From: UBA4660 sp002405435
GTDB lineage: Bacteria > Bacteroidota > Bacteroidia > Flavobacteriales_D > Sanyastnellaceae
NCBI GenBank assembly: GCA_036747335.1
Contig: DAIOCL010000018.1
Coordinates: 1 to 38,616 of the forward strand
Direction: 5' to 3'
DNA length: 38,616 bases
Shown here: in pieces, positions 8,223 to 15,382 of the stretch
Layout: each line of letters starts with the position of its first letter
Position numbering within the stretch: the stretch's first letter is position 1
The notes under the pieces: generated by a model
What the model was told of the DNA's origin: nothing
Database searches by the model: none
What the model saw: the letters and a program-made list of their open reading frames with translations, nothing else
Position numbers and translations under genes: made by a program

Positions 8223-8230
8223 CGAAAATA
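8223..8230 (-). promoter_or_regulatory. Candidate -7 box for the T9SS type B protein gene
   Basis: On the minus strand TATTTTCG matches five of six fixed positions of TAnnTTTG and lies seven bases before ATG 8215. Position and match only; no -33 element identified. Confidence 0.25.
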
Positions 8231-8416
8231 CGACCTAATCTGCCTGGGTAAACCGCACCTTATCATGGGCGGTTTGAACGCTGAACAGGCGGTTATATTG
8301 CCACGGGGAATCATCATACTGCGGGCATTCAACTTTTCTTACCGCAAGTGGAAAACAGGGGTTACCGCGGCGTGTTCAGTCAGAATTCCGCCGGGGTATC
8401 GGGCATGGGGAATGCT

Positions 8417-8424
8417 TAGTTTTG
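8417..8424 (+). promoter_or_regulatory. Candidate -7 box for the leucyl aminopeptidase gene
   Basis: TAGTTTTG is a full match to TAnnTTTG, 19 bases before ATG 8444, in the 228-base divergent region shared with the T9SS type B gene. The expected transcript would have a leader of about 16 bases. No clear -33 TTG was found. Confidence 0.4.
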
Positions 8425-8443
8425 CCTCCAAAGCCCACACGCC

Positions 8444-9910
8444 ATGCAAATTGAACTAAAAAAGACCACCGACGCCTCACTGTCTGAAGTAGTGCTATTT
8501 ATAGCAGACAACGTCAGGAGATTGCGCGGAGTGTCGGAAGAAGAGCAGGCCTTCATTGCGGATGAAATCAAGGCCGAAAGATTGACGGTGCGCTTTCAGC
8601 AACCAGGACGGATACGGATCTACCATGCCCTTACGTCGCGCAAGGCAGAGCCCGCAGCACTCGAAAAACTGCGCGCGCTGGGCAATAGCCTCCAGGCTGA
8701 GGTCAACCGTATTGGCAAGCCGGCTTTTCAGGTGGTCAATGAAAGCGGCAATCCGGCTTTTTCCCTCGCGGTGGCGGAAGGCGCCATACTGGGCAACTAC
8801 CAGTTTCTCAAATACCTTAAAGACAAGGATAAGCGTAAAAACTCGATGCAGGCCCTGCGGCTGGTAGACCCGGGTGTAAACCCTAAAATGGCTGGCGAAC
8901 TCAGGCAGGTATGCGAAGCCACCCTGCTGGCGCGCACGCTAGTTAACGAGCCGCTCTCATACCTCACGGCTGTGCAGTTTTCGAGGGAAATGGCCCTGGC
9001 CGGAAAAGCCTATGGTTTTGATGTCAAGGTGCTGCACAAGAAGGAAATCGAGCAACTGGGTATGGGCGGGCTGCTCGGCGTAAACCGAGGCAGCATAGAC
9101 CCACCTACTTTCACCATAATGGAATATAAGCCGCGCGGCGCCAAAAACAAAAAGCCACTGGTACTGGTCGGAAAAGGCGTCGTGTTTGATACGGGAGGTC
9201 TCTCGCTGAAGCCCACTCCGGGGTCTATGGACGAGATGAAGTGCGATATGAGCGGAGCAGCGGCCGTGGTCGGCACACTGAGTGCGCTTGCGGCCAACAA
9301 GGTGCCTGTTCACACGATCGGCCTGGTGCCCGCCACCGATAACCGGCCGGGAATGAATGCCTATGTGCCCCAGGACATCCTGCACATGATGGACGGCACC
9401 ACGGTGGAGGTGCTCAACACCGATGCCGAGGGAAGGTTGCTGCTGGCCGATGCGCTGCACTACGCCAAGCGCTTCTCCCCCGACCTGGTCATAGACCTGG
9501 CTACGCTCACCGGCGCAGCCGTGCGTGCCGTGGGTGCTTATGCTTCTGCCATGATGGGCACAGCCCCCCAGGCGGTGATGAACGGCCTGCATGAAGCGGG
9601 TATGTCGGTCTATGAACGCACCGTTCAGTTTCCCATGTGGGATGAATACGGCGACGAGATGAAAAGTGATATTGCCGACCTGAAAAACCTCGGAGGTGCT
9701 AATGCCGGTCAGATAACTGCGGCCAAATTTCTGCAGCACTTTACCGATTATCCCTGGATTCACCTCGACATTGCCGGACCCTCCTGGCTCAATGCGCCTT
9801 CGGCATACAGGACCAAGGGAGGAACTGGTGTGGGGGTGCGCCTGCTGTACCATTTTATCACCCGGCATTATGGTGCGATAACCCAAACCAAACGCCCCGC
9901 ACGGCGCTGA
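8444..9910 (+). CDS. pepA: Leucyl aminopeptidase, peptidase family M17
   Basis: Cytosolic dizinc exopeptidase removing N-terminal residues from peptides, normally a hexamer. The 488-residue protein has the M17 catalytic core in its C-terminal half: GKGVVFDTGGLSLKP beginning near residue 243 with the metal-binding/catalytic Lys244, then DMSGAAAVVG, and the family signature NTDAEGRL at 325-332. The last part (LKNLGGANAGQITAAKFLQ, then PWIHLDIAGPSW) is also typical. The N-terminal domain (residues 1-170) is more divergent, as usual in this family. It is followed after 16 bases by pdxA on the same strand, so the two are probably co-transcribed, although their functions are not obviously linked. 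Confidence 0.95.
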   Translation: MQIELKKTTDASLSEVVLFIADNVRRLRGVSEEEQAFIADEIKAERLTVRFQQPGRIRIYHALTSRKAEPAALEKLRALGNSLQAEVNRIGKPAFQVVNESGNPAFSLAVAEGAILGNYQFLKYLKDKDKRKNSMQALRLVDPGVNPKMAGELRQVCEATLLARTLVNEPLSYLTAVQFSREMALAGKAYGFDVKVLHKKEIEQLGMGGLLGVNRGSIDPPTFTIMEYKPRGAKNKKPLVLVGKGVVFDTGGLSLKPTPGSMDEMKCDMSGAAAVVGTLSALAANKVPVHTIGLVPATDNRPGMNAYVPQDILHMMDGTTVEVLNTDAEGRLLLADALHYAKRFSPDLVIDLATLTGAAVRAVGAYASAMMGTAPQAVMNGLHEAGMSVYERTVQFPMWDEYGDEMKSDIADLKNLGGANAGQITAAKFLQHFTDYPWIHLDIAGPSWLNAPSAYRTKGGTGVGVRLLYHFITRHYGAITQTKRPARR

Positions 9911-9926
9911 TAAACCCTGATAACAC

Positions 9927-11003
9927 ATGTCTGAACAACGAATAAAGGTTGCCATCACCTGCGGAGATCCCAACGGTGTGGGTCCGGAAACCATCATCAA
10001 GGTGCTGCATGATCCGCGTATGGTGGAATCTATCACCCCGCTCATCTATGCCCATCCCGAGGTCATTAAAGCCTACAAAAAGGTGCTTGGCCCGCAGGAG
10101 GAGTTTCATTTTATTACGATAAACTCCGCAGCCGAAGCCGTGCACCGCAAGGTAAACCTGGTCAATGTCTGGAAAGATGCCAAGATCTCTGTGGAGCCCG
10201 GAAAGGCTACGCGCGAGGCCGGTGCCTTCGCATTCAAATGCCTGGAGGCGGCAGTTACTGATATCGCCAGCAATAAGGTGGATGTGCTGGTAACTGCGCC
10301 CATTAACAAGGATACTATCCAGTCAAAGGAATTCAGCTTTGCCGGCCACACGGAATACCTGGCCAAGGTGGCGGGTACAGATGAGGTACTTATGTTTCTC
10401 GTCAGTGAACGCTTGCGGGTGGGTGTGGTGACCGGTCATGTTCCGCTGAAGGACGTGGCACAGCACATCAGCCGCGAGAAAATCATGGCCAAGTTGAAGC
10501 TGATGCGCGAAAGCCTCATCAGGGATTTTGGCGTCACCACGCCGCGCATTGCGGTGCTCGGTCTCAATCCGCATGCAGGAGATAACGGGGTTATCGGCAG
10601 TGAGGAAAAGGAAATAATTCTTCCAGCCGTGCGCGAAGCGGTCGACGCCGGCTGGCATGTCTTTGGCCCGTACGGTGCCGATGGATTCTTCGGTTCCGGC
10701 AACTTTGCCAGGTTCGACGCCGTCCTGGCCATGTACCACGATCAGGGCCTCAGTCCTTTCAAGACACTGGCTTTCGACAGCGGTGTGAACTATACGGCAG
10801 GCCTGCCGATCGTGCGCACTTCACCCGATCACGGCACTGCCTATGACCTCGCCGGCAAGGGTGAGGCTTCTGAATCTTCCCTGCGCGCTGCCATTTTCGC
10901 GGCTTGCGACATATACAGGCGCAGGAAGGAATACCGCGATATATCGGCAAATCCACTGCAGAAATATGAGCTGAAAGACAGCCGGGACGACGTCAAAGAA
11001 TAA
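9927..11003 (+). CDS. pdxA: 4-hydroxythreonine-4-phosphate dehydrogenase
   Basis: Oxidises 4-phosphohydroxy-L-threonine in the DXP-dependent route to pyridoxal 5'-phosphate; the product is condensed with deoxyxylulose phosphate by PdxJ. The 358-residue protein starts with ITCGDPNGVGPETIIKVL and contains the three metal-ligand His motifs of the family: AGHTEYLAKVAG, LGLNPHAGDNGVIGSEE and AMYHDQGLSPFK, followed by VRTSPDHGTAYDLAGKG. The length is slightly above the E. coli enzyme, with a longer Lys/Asp-rich C-terminus. No other pdx gene is in the window. PLP is the cofactor of kynureninase encoded at 22.5-23.8 kb, but there is no genetic linkage to suggest joint control. It converges with the small DUF3592-like gene; no clear hairpin terminator is visible in the 42-base gap. 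Confidence 0.96.
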   Translation: MSEQRIKVAITCGDPNGVGPETIIKVLHDPRMVESITPLIYAHPEVIKAYKKVLGPQEEFHFITINSAAEAVHRKVNLVNVWKDAKISVEPGKATREAGAFAFKCLEAAVTDIASNKVDVLVTAPINKDTIQSKEFSFAGHTEYLAKVAGTDEVLMFLVSERLRVGVVTGHVPLKDVAQHISREKIMAKLKLMRESLIRDFGVTTPRIAVLGLNPHAGDNGVIGSEEKEIILPAVREAVDAGWHVFGPYGADGFFGSGNFARFDAVLAMYHDQGLSPFKTLAFDSGVNYTAGLPIVRTSPDHGTAYDLAGKGEASESSLRAAIFAACDIYRRRKEYRDISANPLQKYELKDSRDDVKE

Positions 11004-11045
11004 ACGCAAGGCTTCCCGGAACCGTTTCATCCGCCGGGCCTAGCC

Positions 11046-11399
11046 TCAAGCCGATCGGGGGTATTTTATTTTTCTGATCTCCGGGTTGGACGGCAGATAC
11101 CAGACTTCCACGCGGGTGCCCGCAGGAAACAAGGGCCTGCCCTCTGAACGCTCTTCGGCACGGAAAACCTTGCGCTCGCCAGATGCGGTGGTAAATTCAA
11201 TCATGGGATAAAAAAACTCCTGTCCCTTCATGCGGGCCGACATCCAGTTGACAATAGTGCCTTCGGCCATTTTCTTCGAAAACGGAAAAAGCAGGTCATG
11301 CCGGAACTTCCACCAGATGGCTGTCGCTAACACAACCACGACGAGGGCAACCGCGAGGTTTCGGGGAAGCAGTTCAGAGAGAAGAATGAAAAGTATCAC
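11046..11399 (-). CDS. Small membrane protein, DUF3592-like
   Basis: A 117-residue protein of unknown function. Residues 10-30 (LLPRNLAVALVVVVLATAIW) form one membrane segment, followed by a basic stretch (KFRHDLLFPFSKK) that would stay in the cytoplasm, and a soluble beta-rich domain. The pattern GTIVNWM, FFYPMIEFTT, GTRVEVWYLPSNPE resembles DUF3592, where a conserved 'Y.P.v.F....G' segment precedes 'v.v.YnP.nP..a'. It is monocistronic between two convergent/divergent neighbours. Family assignment is moderate and no role can be given. Confidence 0.65.
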   Translation of the reverse strand: MILFILLSELLPRNLAVALVVVVLATAIWWKFRHDLLFPFSKKMAEGTIVNWMSARMKGQEFFYPMIEFTTASGERKVFRAEERSEGRPLFPAGTRVEVWYLPSNPEIRKIKYPRSA

Positions 11400-11499
11400 A
11401 GCGTAAAATTACCTAAAATGCGCCTCACCAGACGCCGGCGATGCACCCGCTTTCGGCTGATTTCACATTAGGTTCATAATCGGGCCCGCCGGGGTGGCG

Positions 11500-11507
11500 T
11501 ATTTTTG
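11500..11507 (+). promoter_or_regulatory. Candidate -7 box for the lamin-tail / TonB receptor / PLD unit
   Basis: TATTTTTG is a full match to TAnnTTTG, 28 bases before ATG 11536 in a 136-base divergent gap. It is the best promoter candidate for the following three-gene unit. No TTG at the standard -33 spacing was found. I did not see an obvious dyad that would mark an operator. Confidence 0.4.
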
Positions 11508-11535
11508 CCCCGATTACGAGAACCAATCTACCGAT

Positions 11536-12459
11536 ATGAAAAAAATAAGTATACTCCTGTTGATGGTGTCGGCGTTCCATACGGTCCGGGCACAGGGCTG
11601 CGGCGATCTGTTTATAAGCGAATACGTCGAAGGCTGGTCAAACAACAAGGCCCTGGAAATCTACAATCCAACGGATGCCCCACTCAATGCGTCCGCTTAT
11701 GGAATCGTTCGCTTTCAGAACGGGAGTACCAATTTCGGCGAAATCAGCTACCTCACCGGCGTCACAGTTCCAGCGCACGACGTGGTGGTTGTGGTGCTCG
11801 AAAAACTCGATCCGCTGGGTGCTGACCCTGAAGCGCCCTTTTGTGACGATTTGCAGGAGGTCGCCGATGTGTATCTGAATCCCAATTATGACGATGGTAT
11901 CTGGCCCATGTATTTTAACGGAAACGACGCCGTGGCCCTGCTCAAAAATGAGGGCGAAACCCTTGTAGATCTTTTTGGTCGTATTGGTGAGGGATCAGAT
12001 TTTCCCGGCTGGGGCCCCTATACGGATGACCTGGGTGCGCAGTTCTACATTTCCGAAAACCACACCCTCGTGCGCAAGTCTTCGGTGTTAGCGGGTGTAA
12101 CGTCCAATCCCACTTCTTTCAATATTACAGCCGAATGGGATTCGCTTCCCGCCAATACCTTCACCGAACTCGGCTTCCACAATTGTCTTTGTTTTACCGG
12201 GGTGGAAGAACGCGCAGAGGCTGGCAATGCGGTGCGTGTGTATCCCAACCCCGTCAGTGGTGACAATGTTAGCATCGTCAGCCGCGACCTGATAGACCGC
12301 ATGCGGGTATCAGATCCCACGGGGAAAGTGGTCTTCACGGCTGACGGCGTTGCAGACTTTATGTTCAGACTTGACGTTTCCGGCTGGATCGCAGGGGCGT
12401 ACTACCTCGAAGTAATCCTGCAGGACGGACAGATTCACCGGCACGCATTCATCCGCTGA
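11536..12459 (+). CDS. Lamin-tail-domain protein with T9SS type A sorting domain
   Basis: A 307-residue secreted protein. ATG 11536 gives a clear signal peptide (KKISILLLMVSAFHTVRA) with Gln at mature position 1; the upstream start at 11494 would mask it. Residues about 21-200 form a lamin-tail-like Ig fold: LFISEYVEGWSNNKALEIYN, then LSAYGI-like segments and FNGNDAVALLKNEGETLVDLFG, typical of LTD domains in bacterial extracellular nucleases and surface proteins. The C-terminal 75 residues are a type A sorting domain (VYPNPVSGDNVSIVS, then SGWIAGAYYLEVIL), so it should be exported by T9SS and anchored. It has no visible catalytic site and may bind a ligand. The TonB receptor follows after 11 bases. 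Confidence 0.87.
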   Translation: MKKISILLLMVSAFHTVRAQGCGDLFISEYVEGWSNNKALEIYNPTDAPLNASAYGIVRFQNGSTNFGEISYLTGVTVPAHDVVVVVLEKLDPLGADPEAPFCDDLQEVADVYLNPNYDDGIWPMYFNGNDAVALLKNEGETLVDLFGRIGEGSDFPGWGPYTDDLGAQFYISENHTLVRKSSVLAGVTSNPTSFNITAEWDSLPANTFTELGFHNCLCFTGVEERAEAGNAVRVYPNPVSGDNVSIVSRDLIDRMRVSDPTGKVVFTADGVADFMFRLDVSGWIAGAYYLEVILQDGQIHRHAFIR

Positions 12460-12470
12460 CCCCATTCGCC

Positions 12471-15362
12471 ATGCCAATGCGCCTCGCAGGGTTTGTGCTG
12501 CTGCTTTGCACGCAGTTGCCTGCGTTGGCCCAGACCGGCAGGGTGTCTGGCATCATAGTCGATGACTTTTCAGGTGAGCCGGTGGCTTATGCCGCGGTAA
12601 CCTGGGCGGAAGGCAAAGGCGTATTTACCGCAGACGACGGCTCCTATGCAGTGGATCTGCCTTTCGGCGGCTACACGTTTACAATATCCTGTGCCGGATA
12701 CAAGTTGCAGGAGACAGTCATCGAAGTGAACCGGGAGTCGGTCAGGCAGAATTTTCGGCTCGTTTCAATCGATTTTGGAGAAGTCATAGTCACCGGAGAT
12801 ATTGCCGTGGGACGCGAAACGCCCGTTGCCTTCTCCAATATCCCGCTCAAACGGTTTGAGGAAGAACTCGCATCGAGGGATGTGGCGGCCATTGTGAATA
12901 CCACGCCCGGCGCTTATGCCACGCAGCAGGGTGGTGGAGACGGCGATGCCCGGGTTACCATTCGCGGGTTTTCGCAAAACAACGTGGCGGTTATGCTCGA
13001 TGGCGTCCCCGTCAACGATATGGAAAACGGAGCGGTCTATTGGAGCAATTGGTTTGGGCTCGACGTGGTCATGCAGACCACGCAGGTGCAGCGCGGGCTC
13101 GGTGCCTCAAAACTCGCTATTCCTGCCATCGGGGGAACCATCAACCTCATCACGCGAGGCATCGAACAGAAAAAAATGGTCAGGCTGAAGCAGGAAGTCG
13201 GCGACAACGGTTTTATGCGGACATCGCTGGCTCTTTCTACCGGCAAAACACCCGGAGGTTGGGGTTTTACCGCCGCCGGTTCGTTCAAACGGGGTGATGG
13301 TTGGGTTACCGGCACTTTCACAGAAGGTTTTTTCTGGTACGGAAAAATCGAGAAGATTCTCGACAAACACACCATCAGCCTCTCGGGATTTGGTGCACCC
13401 CAGTCGCACGGCCAGCGTTTACTGCCGCAGCCGGTGGCCATGTTCAGTCACGCAAGGGCACGCCAACTGGGCATTGATGAGCAACTCATCGGCGAGACAC
13501 CTGAATACGGCATGCGCTACAACCCGCACACAGGTAACCTCACCACCTACCGGTTTGACGGAGAAAACCGCGACAACCTCAATACATCTCTCTTTAACGA
13601 ACGGGTGAATTATTACCATAAGCCGCAGTTTACCCTCAAGGATGTGTGGCGCATGAGCGATGATGACTTCATCACCTCCATCGCATACCTTTCGGTCGGT
13701 AATGGCGGCGGCACAAGGCTCAACCAGGTACCCGGACCCAACGATTACCTCGACGATGGCTCCCTCGATATTCAGTCTGATTACGATAAAAACACCGGCT
13801 ATGATTTTTACCTGGATCCTCCGCCTTTTGTCACACAGGACCCGTCTATTATACCGTCTATTTCTGCTACTGAGCACAATGCAGTGGAGAACTACGTAAA
13901 AAGCGCCATGAACAACCACACGTGGTATGGCCTGCTTTCTACCTGGAACCACACCATCAGTGACAGGCTCAACCTGGCAACAGGCGTCGATCTTCGCAGG
14001 TACAGGGGTGAGCACTACATGCAGGTGTACGACCTTCTCGGCGCTGATTACGTAGCCGTGCGCAACGACGGAGATTTTAACCCCAACCGCAACCAGGTGG
14101 TCATGCGCGAAGGCGATAAGATCGATTACCACAACGATGCCCTTATTCAATGGGGCGGTGCTTTCGGCCAGCTCGAATACAAGACGGAAAAATGGTCGGG
14201 GTTTGTAAGCACATCACTGGCACGTACCGGGTACAAGCGCATTGACTACTTCCTGCCCCGTCAGCTTGATCTCGGCGATACCACTCTCTATCTTGGGTAC
14301 AGACTGCCTGAAAACACGCCGATCAATGAAGTGGTTGCCCTGGTCAGTGACACAGCCGTCTACAACGGAAATGTGTATACGGCAGCTTCACCCGGACTTG
14401 AATACCAGCAATCAGATTGGGTGTGGCGAAACGGTTTTACTGTCAAGGCCGGGGTAAACTACAATGTCACCGATTTCTACAATGTCTTTATGAATATCGG
14501 TTACCTCGATAAGGCACCGCTTTTTTCTCAGGTGTTTAACTTTAACAATGAGTTGTTTCAGCGCATCGTCAATGAGCGGATTACAGGAATTGAAGGCGGC
14601 GTTTCATACCGCAGGGAGTCTTTCGCCTGGAACCTCAACACCTATTATACTACCTGGGACAATAAGCCCTACAACGGATTTTCTATCATTGATGACAATA
14701 CCCAGGAGCCGGTCAGTGTGAATGTGCAGGGCATGAAGGCCAGGCACATGGGAGTGGAGTGGGATGGTGCATGGGCCGTCAACCGCAACCTGACACTGGA
14801 GGCCATTGTATCATGGGGCGACTGGATTTGGAACTCGAGAGATACGGTCAGGATATTCTATGACGACGGCACGCCCGTTATAGACAACCAGAACAACGGT
14901 GACCCCAGTGATGATACCGTGGCATCGGTGGATTTTGATGCCCGAGGCGTCCATGTGGGTAATGCGGCCCAGACCCAGCTGGGTGCCATGATTCTCTACG
15001 AGTTGCACGGTGCCTACCTCAGGGTCCGCTATACATGGTTTGACAGGCTCTGGGCTGAATTCAATCCCTTTTTTCTCCGCGACCAAAACGCCGGACGGGA
15101 TTCATGGCGCGTGCCCGGCTATGGCCTGGCCGAGCTGCACGGCGGCTATGGCTGGAAAACCAAAAAGCTTTCATTCGATATCCGCGGAAGTGTTACCAAC
15201 CTGCTGAATGCCATGTTTATCTCAGATGCCAACAACAACGGCAACGATGGCATCTATGCCCTGCCCATTACCGATGAGTACCGCGGTTTTGACGCCGGCA
15301 GTGCCAGCGTATTTTTTGGCCAGGGCCGACGCTTCAACATCTCATTTACCCTCACCTATTGA
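12471..15362 (+). CDS. TonB-dependent outer-membrane receptor with carboxypeptidase-regulatory-like N-terminal domain
   Basis: Energy-dependent outer-membrane importer of 963 residues. A signal peptide (1-20, ending LPALA) precedes Gln21. Residues 22-105 form a CarboxypepD_reg-like beta-sandwich (GRVSGIIVDDFSGEPVAYAA), the extra domain common in Bacteroidota receptors. The plug follows (VNTTPGAYATQQGGGDGDARVTIRGFSQNNVAVMLDGVPVND in sequence, about 140-182), then the 22-strand barrel ending in the aromatic C-terminus FNISFTLTY. There is no SusD-like gene next to it, so it is not a standard polysaccharide locus. Its position between two T9SS cargo genes, 11 bases after one and with the next ATG 20 bases beyond its stop, suggests that these supply or capture its substrate. 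The transported compound cannot be read from sequence. Confidence 0.93.
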   Translation: MPMRLAGFVLLLCTQLPALAQTGRVSGIIVDDFSGEPVAYAAVTWAEGKGVFTADDGSYAVDLPFGGYTFTISCAGYKLQETVIEVNRESVRQNFRLVSIDFGEVIVTGDIAVGRETPVAFSNIPLKRFEEELASRDVAAIVNTTPGAYATQQGGGDGDARVTIRGFSQNNVAVMLDGVPVNDMENGAVYWSNWFGLDVVMQTTQVQRGLGASKLAIPAIGGTINLITRGIEQKKMVRLKQEVGDNGFMRTSLALSTGKTPGGWGFTAAGSFKRGDGWVTGTFTEGFFWYGKIEKILDKHTISLSGFGAPQSHGQRLLPQPVAMFSHARARQLGIDEQLIGETPEYGMRYNPHTGNLTTYRFDGENRDNLNTSLFNERVNYYHKPQFTLKDVWRMSDDDFITSIAYLSVGNGGGTRLNQVPGPNDYLDDGSLDIQSDYDKNTGYDFYLDPPPFVTQDPSIIPSISATEHNAVENYVKSAMNNHTWYGLLSTWNHTISDRLNLATGVDLRRYRGEHYMQVYDLLGADYVAVRNDGDFNPNRNQVVMREGDKIDYHNDALIQWGGAFGQLEYKTEKWSGFVSTSLARTGYKRIDYFLPRQLDLGDTTLYLGYRLPENTPINEVVALVSDTAVYNGNVYTAASPGLEYQQSDWVWRNGFTVKAGVNYNVTDFYNVFMNIGYLDKAPLFSQVFNFNNELFQRIVNERITGIEGGVSYRRESFAWNLNTYYTTWDNKPYNGFSIIDDNTQEPVSVNVQGMKARHMGVEWDGAWAVNRNLTLEAIVSWGDWIWNSRDTVRIFYDDGTPVIDNQNNGDPSDDTVASVDFDARGVHVGNAAQTQLGAMILYELHGAYLRVRYTWFDRLWAEFNPFFLRDQNAGRDSWRVPGYGLAELHGGYGWKTKKLSFDIRGSVTNLLNAMFISDANNNGNDGIYALPITDEYRGFDAGSASVFFGQGRRFNISFTLTY

Positions 15363-15382
15363 CAACCCTCAATTTCATCAAC

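Noticed and set aside
8957..10045. 362-codon open frame on the minus strand across pepA and pdxA
   Set aside because: Antisense to two conserved enzymes and spanning their gene boundary; no family features.
15359..15382. TTG start of the PLD-protein gene overlapping the receptor stop codon
   Set aside because: It would add eight residues in front of a good signal peptide; ATG 15383 gives the normal basic start (MKN).
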